From an uncultured Bacteroidia bacterium (GTDB lineage Bacteria; Bacteroidota; Bacteroidia; Bacteroidales; UBA932): a stretch of 64,000 nt of DNA. A program made the position numbers and the translations under genes. Below are positions 17,190 to 25,526 of this stretch, piece by piece. The notes beneath the pieces are model-generated. The model did no database searches. It was not told the DNA's origin and worked only from the letters and a program-made list of their open reading frames with translations. The stretch is taken from the NCBI GenBank assembly GCA_902790635.1, contig CADASN010000014.1, positions 19,618 to 83,617 of the forward strand. Reading direction: 5' to 3'. Numbering within the stretch: position 1 is the stretch's first letter; each line of letters begins with the position of its first letter.

Positions 17190-17867
17190 ATGGCTCAGAA
17201 AAATCTGAAAGACAAGGAAGCCGAGCGGCAGGAGAATATCGAACAGACCGTCTCCGCCACCGAGCAGTTCTACAATGAGAACAAGAAATTGATCTGGGGT
17301 ATCGTGGCCGCCGTCCTCGTGATCGGCCTCGGAATCCTCGCTTACAACAAATTCATCTACCAGCCCCGTTGCGTGGAGGCCATGCAGCAGGCCTATCCTG
17401 CCGAGATGAGTTTCCAGAACGCCGAGTACGAGCTTGCGCTCAACGGCGACGGCAACAACCTCGGTTTCGCCGACATCATCGACGAGTACGGCACCAAGGC
17501 CGGCAAGGCCGTCTACCTGTACGCAGGTATCTGCGAACTGGAGCTCGGCAACTATGAGGAGGCCCTTTCCTACCTCAAGAAGTACAAGGGCAAGGAGCCC
17601 ATCCTCGCTGCCCGTGCCCGTTCCTGCGAGGGTGACGCCTATGTCGCCCTGGGTGACTACAACGCCGCCGTCCGCAGCTACAAGGCCGCCGCAGCTGTGG
17701 CTGACAACGTCCTGGCCGCCGGTTACCTCCTCAAGGAAGGTTCCGCATACGAGGCGCTGGGCCAGAATGCCGAGGCACTGGCCTGCTACAAGACCATCGA
17801 GGAGGACTATCCGCAGTCCATCGAGGCCTACGAGATTGCCAAACATATCGCCAGAGTCGCCGAATAG
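17190..17867 (+). CDS. membrane-anchored TPR protein, YfgM-like
   Basis: 225 residues: a charged N-terminus, one membrane segment at about residues 34-51 (LIWGIVAAVLVIGLGILA), then tetratricopeptide-like helices (YAGICELELGNYEEALSYL, GDAYVALGDYNAAVRSY, AYEALGQNAEALACY). It resembles YfgM/tetratricopeptide proteins that present a TPR domain to the periplasm. The exact role is unknown. The start at 17190 is fixed by the upstream promoter. yebC follows after 2 bases. Confidence 0.82.
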   Translation: MAQKNLKDKEAERQENIEQTVSATEQFYNENKKLIWGIVAAVLVIGLGILAYNKFIYQPRCVEAMQQAYPAEMSFQNAEYELALNGDGNNLGFADIIDEYGTKAGKAVYLYAGICELELGNYEEALSYLKKYKGKEPILAARARSCEGDAYVALGDYNAAVRSYKAAAAVADNVLAAGYLLKEGSAYEALGQNAEALACYKTIEEDYPQSIEAYEIAKHIARVAE

Positions 17868-17869
17868 TC

Positions 17870-18622
17870 ATGGGAAGAGCATTTGAATTCCGCAAGGAGC
17901 GCAAACTGAAGCGCTGGGGCCACATGGCCCGTACGTTCACCAAGCTGGGCAAGGAGATCACCATCGCCGTCAAGCAGGGCGGTCCCGACGTGACCGGCAA
18001 CCCGCGCCTCCGCGCCCTCATGGCCGAGGCCCGTTCGGAGCAGATGCCGAAGGAGAACATCGAGCGCGCCATCAAGAAGGCCACCGAGAGCAAGCAGGGT
18101 GACTTCAAGGAGATTATCTACGAAGGTTTCGGCCCGTACGGTGTCGCTTACCTCGTGGAGGCTGCCACCGACAACAATACCCGCACCGTGGCCAATGTCC
18201 GCAGCTATTTCAACAAATGCGGCGGTTCGCTCGGAACGACCGGCTCCGTGAGCTTCATGTTTGACCGCAAGTGCACCTTCCGCGTCAAGGAGAAAGAGGG
18301 CATCGACCTCGAAGAGCTCGAGCTCGAAATGATCGACTATGGCGTGGAGGAGCTCTTCCGCGAAGAAGAGGAGGACAAGGACGGCAACGTGACCCCCGTC
18401 ATCGTGATGTACGGCGAATATACGGCCTATGGCCAGATCCAGAAGTACATCGAGGAGAACGGCTACGAGCTCATCTCCGGCGGTTTCGAGCAGATTCCGA
18501 ATGTGGATCTCAAGGATGTCACCGAGGAGCAGCGCGCCACGCTCGAAAAGCTGACCGGCATGCTGGAGGATGACGAAGACGTCACCAACGTCTACACGAC
18601 GATGAAGCCCGCAGAGGAGTAA
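17870..18622 (+). CDS. yebC: YebC/PmpR family regulator
   Basis: A 250-residue member of the YebC/TACO1 family, which acts on translation of difficult sequences such as proline runs and has also been described as a DNA-binding regulator. The start MGRAFEFRKERKLKRWGHMA and the later GFGPYGVAYLVEAATDNNTR region are characteristic. It is the second gene of its operon and is followed by a terminator. Confidence 0.94.
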   Translation: MGRAFEFRKERKLKRWGHMARTFTKLGKEITIAVKQGGPDVTGNPRLRALMAEARSEQMPKENIERAIKKATESKQGDFKEIIYEGFGPYGVAYLVEAATDNNTRTVANVRSYFNKCGGSLGTTGSVSFMFDRKCTFRVKEKEGIDLEELELEMIDYGVEELFREEEEDKDGNVTPVIVMYGEYTAYGQIQKYIEENGYELISGGFEQIPNVDLKDVTEEQRATLEKLTGMLEDDEDVTNVYTTMKPAEE

Positions 18623-18660
18623 TTTCAGGGCGTTCGTCGAAGAAACCAGCCCATTCGTCG

Positions 18661-18691
18661 AAAAACCGGACCGGAAACGGCCCGGTTTTTC
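18661..18691 (+). terminator. intrinsic terminator after yebC
   Basis: AAAAACCGG pairs with CCGGTTTTT, with an inner CCG-GAAA-CGG stem separated by one mismatch, and a T run on the 3' side. The GAAA tetraloop adds stability. Confidence 0.85.
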
Positions 18692-18731
18692 TATGTTTGC
18701 TCCAGAAAGATGAACAACCAAAACTCATTTT

Positions 18732-19307
18732 ATGATGCATAAAAAACTAATCTCCCTGGTCCTCCTGCTCGCAAGTGCCGCAGGAGTGGCGATGGCTCAG
18801 GACGGACATCGCTACGGCATCAAGTCCGGCATCCTGACCCAGAAATCCGAGATGGGCGAGACCACCGTCTATTTCGACAACTACGGCGCTCTCGAAGCCC
18901 AGAAGATGAAAATGAACTTCATGGGCATGGACACCGAGATGACGATCATCCGCAAGGACGGCAAGACCTATATGGTCAACGCCGCCGAGAAGCAGGTCCA
19001 GGAGATGCCTGCCGGTGGCGGCATGGGCGGTGCTGACATCAACTTCCTCAACCTGACCGATGCGGTCAAGACCGCCAACAAGATCAAGGAAGCCGGCAAG
19101 GAGACCGTGCTCGGCCGCGAGTGCACCAAGTACACGATGCAGATGTCCCAGATGGGCATGGAGATGAACCAGACGGTCTGGATCTACAAGGGCATCGCCC
19201 TGAAGTCCCTCACCGACGGCGGCCAGTTCCAGTTCGGCAACGAGGCTGTCAAGTTCGAGGAGAACGCCCAGGTTCCCGCCAGTGTTTTTGAAGTTCCCAA
19301 GTTCTAA
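18732..19307 (+). CDS. secreted protein, possibly DUF4412-like
   Basis: 191 residues with a signal peptide (LISLVLLLASAAGVAMAQ). The mature part is rich in methionine and glycine (MKMNFMGMDTEM, PAGGGMGG, MQMSQMGMEMNQ) and has a beta-rich pattern like periplasmic lipoprotein-carrier folds of the DUF4412 type. The start may be either of two adjacent ATGs (18732 or 18735). It is a single-gene unit between two terminators. The function is unknown; the methionines could bind metal, but this is only a guess. Confidence 0.65.
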   Translation: MMHKKLISLVLLLASAAGVAMAQDGHRYGIKSGILTQKSEMGETTVYFDNYGALEAQKMKMNFMGMDTEMTIIRKDGKTYMVNAAEKQVQEMPAGGGMGGADINFLNLTDAVKTANKIKEAGKETVLGRECTKYTMQMSQMGMEMNQTVWIYKGIALKSLTDGGQFQFGNEAVKFEENAQVPASVFEVPKF

Positions 19308-19362
19308 ATATTTAAGTATTAAATTATAGGTAAAATTATTATTAACAAAGCTTCGGATTTTG

Positions 19363-19397
19363 ACAGACGGCCTGCGCGGGCCGTCTGTTAACTTTTT
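19363..19397 (+). terminator. terminator after the secreted Met-rich protein gene
   Basis: ACAGACGGCC pairs perfectly with GGCCGTCTGT around a 6-base loop and is followed by TAACTTTTT. It lies 55 bases after the stop, before the partner-switching operon. Confidence 0.8.
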
Positions 19398-19443
19398 GGC
19401 GGGTCCTTGGGGATAATCAGAGAAAAATGCTTATCTTAGAGCG

Positions 19444-19854
19444 ATGAAAAAAACTCTCGTCCTGTCCAATGATATCCGGCAGATTCCGGAACTCGCCGCC
19501 TTCGTGGAAGCGTTGGCGGAAGAGTTGTCGCTGAATCCTGCCGAGGCGATGAGCCTCAACCTGGCCTTGGAGGAAGCCGTGACGAATGTGATGATGTATG
19601 CCTATCCTGCCGGCGTGACCGGGCAGGTGGAGTTGGAAGTGGATGCGCTGCCGGGCCGGCTGGTCTTCGAACTCAGCGACTCCGGCGTGCCGTTCGACCC
19701 TACGGCGGCTCCGGATGCCGACATCAGCCTGGGCGTCGAGGAGCGTCCGATCGGCGGATTGGGAATCTTCCTGGTCCGGCAGATTATGGATTCCGTCGAG
19801 TACGCCCGGCGGGGCGGGAAAAATATCCTGACTTTGACGAAAAAACTAACTTAG
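19444..19854 (+). CDS. RsbW-like anti-sigma serine kinase (HATPase fold)
   Basis: A 136-residue GHKL ATPase of the RsbW/SpoIIAB type, expected to phosphorylate the STAS protein encoded 4 bases downstream. The N box LALEEAVTNVMMYAYPAG (Asn48), the G1 box LSDSGVPFDP (Asp79) and the G2 box GGLGIFLVRQIMD (residues 104 on) are all present, so ATP binding should be intact. No sigma factor or PP2C phosphatase gene is nearby. Instead the operon continues into an ABC transporter, so that transporter may be what the switch controls. Confidence 0.9.
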   Translation: MKKTLVLSNDIRQIPELAAFVEALAEELSLNPAEAMSLNLALEEAVTNVMMYAYPAGVTGQVELEVDALPGRLVFELSDSGVPFDPTAAPDADISLGVEERPIGGLGIFLVRQIMDSVEYARRGGKNILTLTKKLT

Positions 19855-19858
19855 ATAG

Positions 19859-20167
19859 ATGGAAATAGAAATTACCCAACAAGAGAATCAGATGACCGCA
19901 CGCCTGGTCGGGCGTCTGGACACTCCGGCTTCCCAGGAAGCCGCCGTCAAGATCCAGCCTTTGCTGGACCATGCCGACAAGACGATCGTAATGGATTGTA
20001 CGGAACTCAGCTACATCAGCAGCTCCGGCTTGCGTCTTTTCCTGACGCTTCGCAAGGCCTGCGCCGCGAAGGGCGGCAAGGTGGTGCTCCATGCCATCAA
20101 CAACGATATCCGCCAGGTCTTCACGATGACCGGCCTGCTGAGCCTGTTCGTCGTTGAGGATGCGTAG
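19859..20167 (+). CDS. STAS-domain anti-sigma factor antagonist
   Basis: 102 residues covering one STAS domain, like RsbV/SpoIIAA. The conserved loop DCTELSYISSSGLRLFL carries the expected phosphoserine (Ser55 by alignment with the DSSG of SpoIIAA). In known systems the unphosphorylated form binds the kinase and frees its partner. Its last 8 bases overlap the start of the transporter gene, which implies translational coupling. Confidence 0.9.
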   Translation: MEIEITQQENQMTARLVGRLDTPASQEAAVKIQPLLDHADKTIVMDCTELSYISSSGLRLFLTLRKACAAKGGKVVLHAINNDIRQVFTMTGLLSLFVVEDA

Positions 20168-21605
20168 GTTCCTTCTCGCGCTGTCGCTCCTCCTGACATT
20201 GGGCGGATGCATCCGGCAGGATGCGCCCCGCTCCCTGGAGGATCTTCAGGATGCCCGGATCGGAGTCCTGACAGGCTTGGCACATCGCCATGACCTGCAG
20301 GATGCGTTTCCGGGTTCATCTTTTATGAATTTTGAGGATCTGCCGCTGATGTGCATGGCGCTTCAGGGGCGGAGGATCGATGCGCTGGTGTGCCTCGAAC
20401 CGGGGCTGGATGAGTTGCTGGAAGGCAATCCCGGCTTCAGGGAATTACCGGGCCTTTCGATCCGGGATTCGGTCTGCGTGGCATTCCGCCTGGACGATCC
20501 GGATCTGGCCGGGGCGTTTGATGATTTCCTGGAAGAGATCCGGGCCGACGGCCGGATGGCGGAGATGGAGGCGAACTGGTTCGGCCCGGACGCTGCCCGG
20601 TCCTTCTACCACGCCCATGGCGGGGCGGGAGAGCCCCTGCGGGTGGGCATCGAGGTCGGACAGTCCGGCCTGACCGTGATGGAGGACGAGGAGGAGACGG
20701 GGTTCGAACCGGAGCTGATGCGCCGCTTCGCCGATCACCTCGGACGCCCGGTCCGGTTCATCGAGATGACCGGGACCGGCATGGTTCCCGCGCTGGCCTC
20801 GGGCCGCGTGGACGCCCTGGTGGACGCCATCACCCCGACCCGCGAACGCTCGCAGAGTTTCCGTTTCTCGCGGCCGTATTATTCCTGCGACCTGCATGTG
20901 GTCGTCCTGGATCCGGATTATGTCCCCGAGATCCGCCGCCAGACGCTCGGTGAGGTCCTCCGGACGAACCTGGTGGACGAAGGCCGCTACAAACTGATTC
21001 TCAACGGCCTCTGGATCACGCTGCTGATCATGTTCTGCTCGGTGCTCCTGGGCAGCATCCTGGGAGCGCTGCTCTGCTGGATGCTGCTGTGCAAGTCGAA
21101 GGCCCTGAAGAAGTTTGCCCATGCTTATTGCGAACTGATCGAGGGCATCCCGATCGTGGTGCTTCTCCTTTTCATGTTCTACGTCGTATTTGCCGCGACG
21201 CCGGTGACGGCGGTCGTGGTCGCGATCATCACGTATTCGCTGCATTTCGCGGCCGGCGCCTGCGAGAGCTTCCACAACGGGATCGAGAGTGTCCCGCACG
21301 GGCAGTTCGAGGGCGGCTTGGCGCTGGGCCTGACGGAGTTCGGGACCTATCGCTATGTCGTGCTGCCGCAGGCCATGCGCCAGATCCTGACCTTGTTCAA
21401 GGGCAAGAGCGTGGCGTTGATTGAGAATACTGCCATCGTCGGATTCATCGCCATCCAGGACCTGACCAAGGTGACGGACATCATCCGTACCCAGACCTAC
21501 AATTCGCTGATCCCCCTGGTCGTGGTGGGTCTGCTGTATTTCCTGCTGGCCCGGCTGATCGGATGGGCCATTGACAAACTGGGCGATTATCTCCTGAAGA
21601 AATGA
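20160..21605 (+). CDS. fused substrate-binding/permease protein of an amino-acid-type ABC transporter
   Basis: A 481-residue fusion. The lipoprotein-type signal ends LGGC (Cys17). Residues ~25-145 read like the second half of a family 3 solute-binding protein (IGVLTGLAHRHDLQDAF, GRRIDALVCLEPGLDELL, final ANWFG). Residues ~158-255 read like the first half (LRVGIEVGQSG, GFEPELMRRFADHLGRPVRF, ITPTRERSQSFRFSRPYYS). From ~280 come the membrane segments of a polar amino acid permease with an EAA-like loop (ESVPHGQFEGGLALGLTEF). I chose the ATG at 20160; a TTG at 20154 is possible. The ATPase gene overlaps by 4 bases. Confidence 0.88.
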   Translation: MRRFLLALSLLLTLGGCIRQDAPRSLEDLQDARIGVLTGLAHRHDLQDAFPGSSFMNFEDLPLMCMALQGRRIDALVCLEPGLDELLEGNPGFRELPGLSIRDSVCVAFRLDDPDLAGAFDDFLEEIRADGRMAEMEANWFGPDAARSFYHAHGGAGEPLRVGIEVGQSGLTVMEDEEETGFEPELMRRFADHLGRPVRFIEMTGTGMVPALASGRVDALVDAITPTRERSQSFRFSRPYYSCDLHVVVLDPDYVPEIRRQTLGEVLRTNLVDEGRYKLILNGLWITLLIMFCSVLLGSILGALLCWMLLCKSKALKKFAHAYCELIEGIPIVVLLLFMFYVVFAATPVTAVVVAIITYSLHFAAGACESFHNGIESVPHGQFEGGLALGLTEFGTYRYVVLPQAMRQILTLFKGKSVALIENTAIVGFIAIQDLTKVTDIIRTQTYNSLIPLVVVGLLYFLLARLIGWAIDKLGDYLLKK

Positions 21606-22690
21606 AAACGATCCTCAAAATAGAATCGCTCTATAAGCAGTTCGGTGACGTCCACGTTCTGAACGGCATCGACTGTGAGATCCGGGAGGGCGAGATCGTC
21701 TCCGTGATCGGACCGTCGGGCTGTGGCAAGAGTACCTTCATCCGCTGCCTGAACGGCCTGGAGCGTCCGACTTCCGGGCGTGTGCTGGTGGACGGCGTGG
21801 ATATCTTTTCGCCGGAGGCGGATCTGCCCGCCATCCGGAGCAAGGTGGGGATGGTCTTCCAGGAGATCAACATCTTCGGCCATCTGAGCGTCCTGGAGAA
21901 CGTGATGCTCGGCCTGCTCAAGATCCGCAAAATGCCCCGGAAGGAAGCGAACGCCGAAGCGGTGCGCCTGCTGCGGCTGGTCGGTCTGGGCGAGAAACTG
22001 GACGCGATGCCGGATGCGCTTTCCGGCGGGCAGAAGCAGCGTGTGGGTATCGCCCGCTGCCTGGCGATGCAGCCGGAGGTGATCCTGTTCGACGAGGCGA
22101 CCTCCTCGCTGGATCCCAGGATGAAGACCGAGGTGCTCAGTGTGATCCGCGAACTGGCCAAACAGGGCCATACGATGCTGGTCGTGACCCATGAACTCAA
22201 GTTCGCGCGCGACGTCAGCACGCGCGTGCTCTTCATGCACGAAGGGCGGATCGTGGAGGAAGGCTCTCCGGAGCAGGTCTTCGACCATCCGCAGAAGAGT
22301 CTGACGCGTGCGTTTGTCGACAACCTGCGCAGCCTGGTCTTCCAGATCGATTCGCAGGACTACGACCTCTACCAGCTCAATGCGGAGATCGAGTGGTTCT
22401 GCCAGCGCAATACGCTCGGCCGCCGCTATGTCTCACTGGAGCTGATTGTCGAGGAGATGCTCACCAAGATGATGCCGTTCACCGGTCCGATCCATATCTG
22501 CATCCACTGCAAGGAAATGTCGCAGGAAGTCTCGATTGAGATGGAGCAGGAGCAGTTCTCCGGCCAGATCGTCGGACGGGAAGGTACGGACGAGATCTCG
22601 CTGATGATCCTCCAGGGCCTCTGTGAGTCCATCGAGGAGGAGCAGCGCGGTACGACGCGCGTCGTCCGGATGGAAGCCCGGTCGGAATAG
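21602..22690 (+). CDS. ABC transporter ATPase with C-terminal RsbW-like (degenerate HATPase) domain
   Basis: Residues 1-240 form a standard amino-acid-type ABC ATPase: Walker A GPSGCGKS (37-44), Q loop at Gln87, LSGGQ (140-144), Walker B ILFDEA (161-166), switch His in THEL. Residues ~250-362 are an extension not usual in this family. By eye it follows the upstream RsbW-like kinase: YVSLELIVEEMLTKMM against MSLNLALEEAVTNVMM, and LMILQGLCESIEEEQRGTTR against IFLVRQIMDSVEYARRGGKN. The N-box Asn is Lys289 and the glycine boxes are missing, so it should not bind ATP. It could be a docking site for the STAS protein. A hairpin follows the gene. Confidence 0.88.
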   Translation: MKTILKIESLYKQFGDVHVLNGIDCEIREGEIVSVIGPSGCGKSTFIRCLNGLERPTSGRVLVDGVDIFSPEADLPAIRSKVGMVFQEINIFGHLSVLENVMLGLLKIRKMPRKEANAEAVRLLRLVGLGEKLDAMPDALSGGQKQRVGIARCLAMQPEVILFDEATSSLDPRMKTEVLSVIRELAKQGHTMLVVTHELKFARDVSTRVLFMHEGRIVEEGSPEQVFDHPQKSLTRAFVDNLRSLVFQIDSQDYDLYQLNAEIEWFCQRNTLGRRYVSLELIVEEMLTKMMPFTGPIHICIHCKEMSQEVSIEMEQEQFSGQIVGREGTDEISLMILQGLCESIEEEQRGTTRVVRMEARSE

Positions 22691-22710
22691 CGTCCGGAAT
22701 ACCGGAATGA

Positions 22711-22742
22711 AAAGCGGAGATCCTTCCCAGGGTCTCCGCTTT
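22711..22742 (+). terminator. hairpin ending the partner-switch/ABC operon
   Basis: AAAGCGGAGA pairs with TCTCCGCTTT around a 12-base loop. The 3' T tract is short (TTTCC), so termination may be partial. The hairpin also lies between convergent genes and could serve both. Confidence 0.7.
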
Positions 22743-22766
22743 CCGTGTCAGATATAGTCCTATTGT

Positions 22767-23513
22767 TTAGTTGTTCGGTTTCCTGATTTTGCCGATGCCG
22801 CGGACCTTACTGGAAATGTTCTCCGCTTTGAGGCCGAGCGCGTCGATATCGCCGGCGCCGCTGATGCTGAGCTCGGCGTTGCCGGTCTGTCCGGAGACCG
22901 TCGCATCGCCCGCGCCGTTGATGGCCAGGGAGAGCTCGTCGCTTTCAAGCTTGGAGAGGGTCACATCTCCGGCTCCGTTGACGATGATCTTGACCTTGCC
23001 GGCCTTCAGGCCGCTGATGCTCATGTCGCCGGCCCCGTTGACCGTGGCGTTGAAATCAAGTGCCGTGATGCCCTGCGGGGCGTCGAAGTCGACGGCACCA
23101 TTGAAGGTAACCTCTTCGAGCACGGGGCTGGAGACGGAAATCTTGACATTCTTGAGCTTGTTGAACTTGGTGCCGTCGCTCTTGACCGTGAGGGTGCCGT
23201 TCTCGTTTTTCACGCTGAGGTGCGCGAGGACATTGTCCGGGGCGTTGATGCTGAAGGCGCAGTCGCCGGGCGTGTAAACCAGGTCGCCGGGGAAGTTGAT
23301 CACCAGGTTGTGGAACTCGCCGGTCACTTCGTCCTGTGAGATGAAGTTGTCACTGGCATCGATGCTTTCGCCGTTCTCATCGGATTCGAAGTGGATGCCG
23401 TAGTTGTTGCCCTGCATCTGCTGCTTGAGTTCGTCGCTGATCGTGATGAAGCGGCAGGAGGGGAGGGTGAGCAGCGCGCAGGCTGCAGCGAGGAGGAAAA
23501 TATGGCGTTTCAT
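22767..23513 (-). CDS. DUF2807 (GIN-domain) lipoprotein
   Basis: 248 residues with a lipoprotein signal (LLTLPSC, Cys20) and a C-terminal right-handed beta-helix-like part of the DUF2807 family. It carries the repeated motif NGAGD/SGAGD five times (at ~160-225), spaced by about 20 residues. Such proteins are envelope-anchored and of unknown function, though annotated as putative adhesin heads. It is the last gene of the GntR-controlled ABC operon, 12 bases after the regulator gene, so it may be part of the same envelope-stress or export response. Confidence 0.88.
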   Translation of the reverse strand: MKRHIFLLAAACALLTLPSCRFITISDELKQQMQGNNYGIHFESDENGESIDASDNFISQDEVTGEFHNLVINFPGDLVYTPGDCAFSINAPDNVLAHLSVKNENGTLTVKSDGTKFNKLKNVKISVSSPVLEEVTFNGAVDFDAPQGITALDFNATVNGAGDMSISGLKAGKVKIIVNGAGDVTLSKLESDELSLAINGAGDATVSGQTGNAELSISGAGDIDALGLKAENISSKVRGIGKIRKPNN

Positions 23514-23525
23514 GTTTTATTGTTG

Positions 23526-23864
23526 TCAGTCAATGAATTCTTTGAGGTTGATGCCGAGCAGGGCGGCGCGGTTGCGGAAGATGGGGAGTTCCTCGTCGAG
23601 GAACTTGCGGCGCTCCGATTCGCGGATGAGGTCGATGGCGTCGCCGGCGACGAAGAAACCGATGCCGCGCTGGTTGAAGATGACCTTGCGGTCTGTCAGG
23701 AGTTCGTAGGAACGGGCCACGGTGTTGGGGTTGACTCCGATCGTTGCGCCCCATTCCCGGACCGAGGGGATGCGCCCTCCGGGTTTGAATTCCCCGGTGA
23801 GGATCCGGTCGCAGAGGTTGTCTGCGATCTGGACATAGATGGGTTTGTTGGCGTCGAATTCCAT
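23526..23864 (-). CDS. GntR-family regulator, YtrA type
   Basis: 112 residues: an N-terminal winged helix (PIYVQIADNLCDRILTGEFKPGGRIPSVREWGATIGVNPNTVARSYELL region, read in parts) with a short C-terminal dimerisation tail, typical of the YtrA subfamily. These regulators usually repress their own ABC-transporter operon. The palindrome at 25503-25524 in front of the first gene is the likely operator. The gene lies 4 bases after the permease gene. Confidence 0.9.
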   Translation of the reverse strand: MEFDANKPIYVQIADNLCDRILTGEFKPGGRIPSVREWGATIGVNPNTVARSYELLTDRKVIFNQRGIGFFVAGDAIDLIRESERRKFLDEELPIFRNRAALLGINLKEFID

Positions 23865-23868
23865 AATG

Positions 23869-24669
23869 CTAGTGTTTTAGGGTGCGGAGGCGGTAGTAGA
23901 TGCCGCCGAGAAGTCCGCCGATGATCAGGGTAAACAAGATGCTGATGGTCCAGTTGAAGGTGCTGATTGCCTTGTCCGGGCTGGAGAAGTATTCGGTGAA
24001 CATCTGGGGATCGATGTCGGCGGTGCCCAGGACAGCGACCATCAGGGCGGAGCAGGCCATGCCGAACAGCATCAGGCAGAGGAGGGTCTTGGCGACCTTG
24101 GCTTTCTTGAAGCAGATGGCGCCGAGGGTGAAGACCAGGATGTTCTCGCACCAGGAGAGAAAGACGATGGCCGGGAAATTGAAGGTGATCCCTTCGGAAG
24201 CCAGCATCTCATGAAACTCGCGGCCCAGGCCGAGGGAGAACACGCGGTCACCGTAGGCGGTCGGGAAGACCAGCCCCATCAGGCCGTCGGTAGCGAAGAG
24301 CAGGGCGAACAGGATGACCGGGAGGACGATGCAGACGATCACGGCCATCGAGAGCCATTTCTCGAGGGTGGAGGCGGGAAGCATCAGGAAGTCCGACCCC
24401 GCCCGTTTCTCCGTAACGAAACCGTAGAGTTTGGCGCCGGCACCGAAGAAGACCACGATGCAGGCCAGGAAGATGCCCAGGAATTTCATCTCGTCGGGGG
24501 TCTCGCCGATGCCGTCGCCGCTGATCAGGCTGACGAACTGGAAGACCAGGAAAATGAGGGCCGGGATGATGCCGAGCAGCAGCAGGCTGATGCCGTAATT
24601 GTTCCAGCCACGGCGCAGGTCATACAGGAAGTAGTTGCCGAAGCGCTTGATATCGAAAATGTTATTCAT
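23869..24669 (-). CDS. ABC transporter membrane subunit (putative)
   Basis: 266 residues with about six hydrophobic segments (GISLLLLGIIPALIFLVFQF, FLGIFLACIVVFFGAGAKLY, WLSMAVIVCIVLPVILFALL, FPAIVFLSWCENILVFTLGA and two more). It has no clear family signature but is translationally coupled (8-base overlap) to the ATPase gene and followed by the GntR gene, as in YtrA-type ABC-2 operons. The substrate is unknown. Confidence 0.75.
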   Translation of the reverse strand: MNNIFDIKRFGNYFLYDLRRGWNNYGISLLLLGIIPALIFLVFQFVSLISGDGIGETPDEMKFLGIFLACIVVFFGAGAKLYGFVTEKRAGSDFLMLPASTLEKWLSMAVIVCIVLPVILFALLFATDGLMGLVFPTAYGDRVFSLGLGREFHEMLASEGITFNFPAIVFLSWCENILVFTLGAICFKKAKVAKTLLCLMLFGMACSALMVAVLGTADIDPQMFTEYFSSPDKAISTFNWTISILFTLIIGGLLGGIYYRLRTLKH

Positions 24670-25492
24670 GGTTGAAAAGGCTTTTTACGAGTTCTTTGTG
24701 CTTGTGGACAGTGTTGAAGAGGGCCTCGATGTTCACCTTGCTGTCTCGCTTGTCCGTGTTGGGGAGGACCTGGATGAAGCCGCCGGGCAGCTGCTCGGAG
24801 TAGAGGCTGTCGGGATGCAGGGTGACGCCGTAGTCAAAGTAGAGTTTGTCGGCGATCTGTTCCAGGGAAGCGTTGAGCAGGACGTCCTGGCGGTCCAGGA
24901 TGATGATCGGGTCGATGATGTTCTCGAGGTCACGCACCTGGTGGGTGGAGATCACGATGGTCGCATCTTCGGCCGTGTACTTCATCAGGGCGGAGCGGAA
25001 CTGCGCCTTGGAGGGGATGTCCAGGCCGTTGGTCGGCTCGTCCAGGAAGAGGAAGCGGACGCCGGCGGCAAGCGCGAAGGCGATATAGGTCTTTTTGAGT
25101 TGGCCGGCGGACATGGCGTTCATCTTCTGGTCAGGCTCGACCTCGAACTCGCGGAGGATGGCCTCGAAGTTCGCTGCGGAGAATTTCGGCCAGAACTTGC
25201 CCGTGGCTTTGCCCCAGGCGAGGGCCTTGTCGTTGACGGGAGCGACTTCATCGGGGAGGTAGTACTGGTCCTGGAGGAGGACAGGTTCGCGCTTCCAGGG
25301 ATTGTGGCCATCCGTGGTGATCGTGCCTGCCTGGGTCTTCTTCAGGCCGCAGAGGAGGGTCAGCAGCGTTGTCTTGCCAACGCCGTTCTCTCCCAGCAGT
25401 CCGTAGATCTTGCCGGGTTCGAGGTTCATCGTAATGTTGCGGAGAACCTCTGTGGAGCCGTAGCTGAATGCGAGATTGTCGATTTGTATCAT
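24662..25492 (-). CDS. ABC transporter ATP-binding protein
   Basis: 276 residues: Walker A GENGVGKT near residue 34, a signature variant MSAGQLKK, Walker B FLFLDEPTNGLD and the switch His in ISTHQV. The signature MSAGQ and the overall form match ABC-2-type ATPases such as YtrB. First gene of a four-gene leftward operon (ATPase, membrane subunit, GntR, DUF2807). It has a full promoter and a likely GntR operator directly upstream. Confidence 0.92.
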   Translation of the reverse strand: MIQIDNLAFSYGSTEVLRNITMNLEPGKIYGLLGENGVGKTTLLTLLCGLKKTQAGTITTDGHNPWKREPVLLQDQYYLPDEVAPVNDKALAWGKATGKFWPKFSAANFEAILREFEVEPDQKMNAMSAGQLKKTYIAFALAAGVRFLFLDEPTNGLDIPSKAQFRSALMKYTAEDATIVISTHQVRDLENIIDPIIILDRQDVLLNASLEQIADKLYFDYGVTLHPDSLYSEQLPGGFIQVLPNTDKRDSKVNIEALFNTVHKHKELVKSLFNHE

Positions 25493-25502
25493 AACCTTTG
25501 TA

Positions 25503-25524
25503 GTGTATTAGTTCATTAGCACAC
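25503..25524 (-). promoter_or_regulatory. likely GntR/YtrA operator
   Basis: An imperfect 22-bp palindrome, GTGTNNTANTNNANTANNACAC in both directions. It starts 3 bases after the -7 box and covers the expected transcript start. Its form resembles YtrA-type GTGTA/TACAC sites, and the operon encodes a YtrA-type GntR protein, so autorepression is likely. Confidence 0.65.
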
Positions 25525-25526
25525 CA

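Noticed and set aside
19444-20167. Classical sigma-B type regulatory cluster
   Set aside because: Kinase and STAS genes are present but no sigma factor or PP2C phosphatase is encoded next to them; the operon continues into transporter genes.
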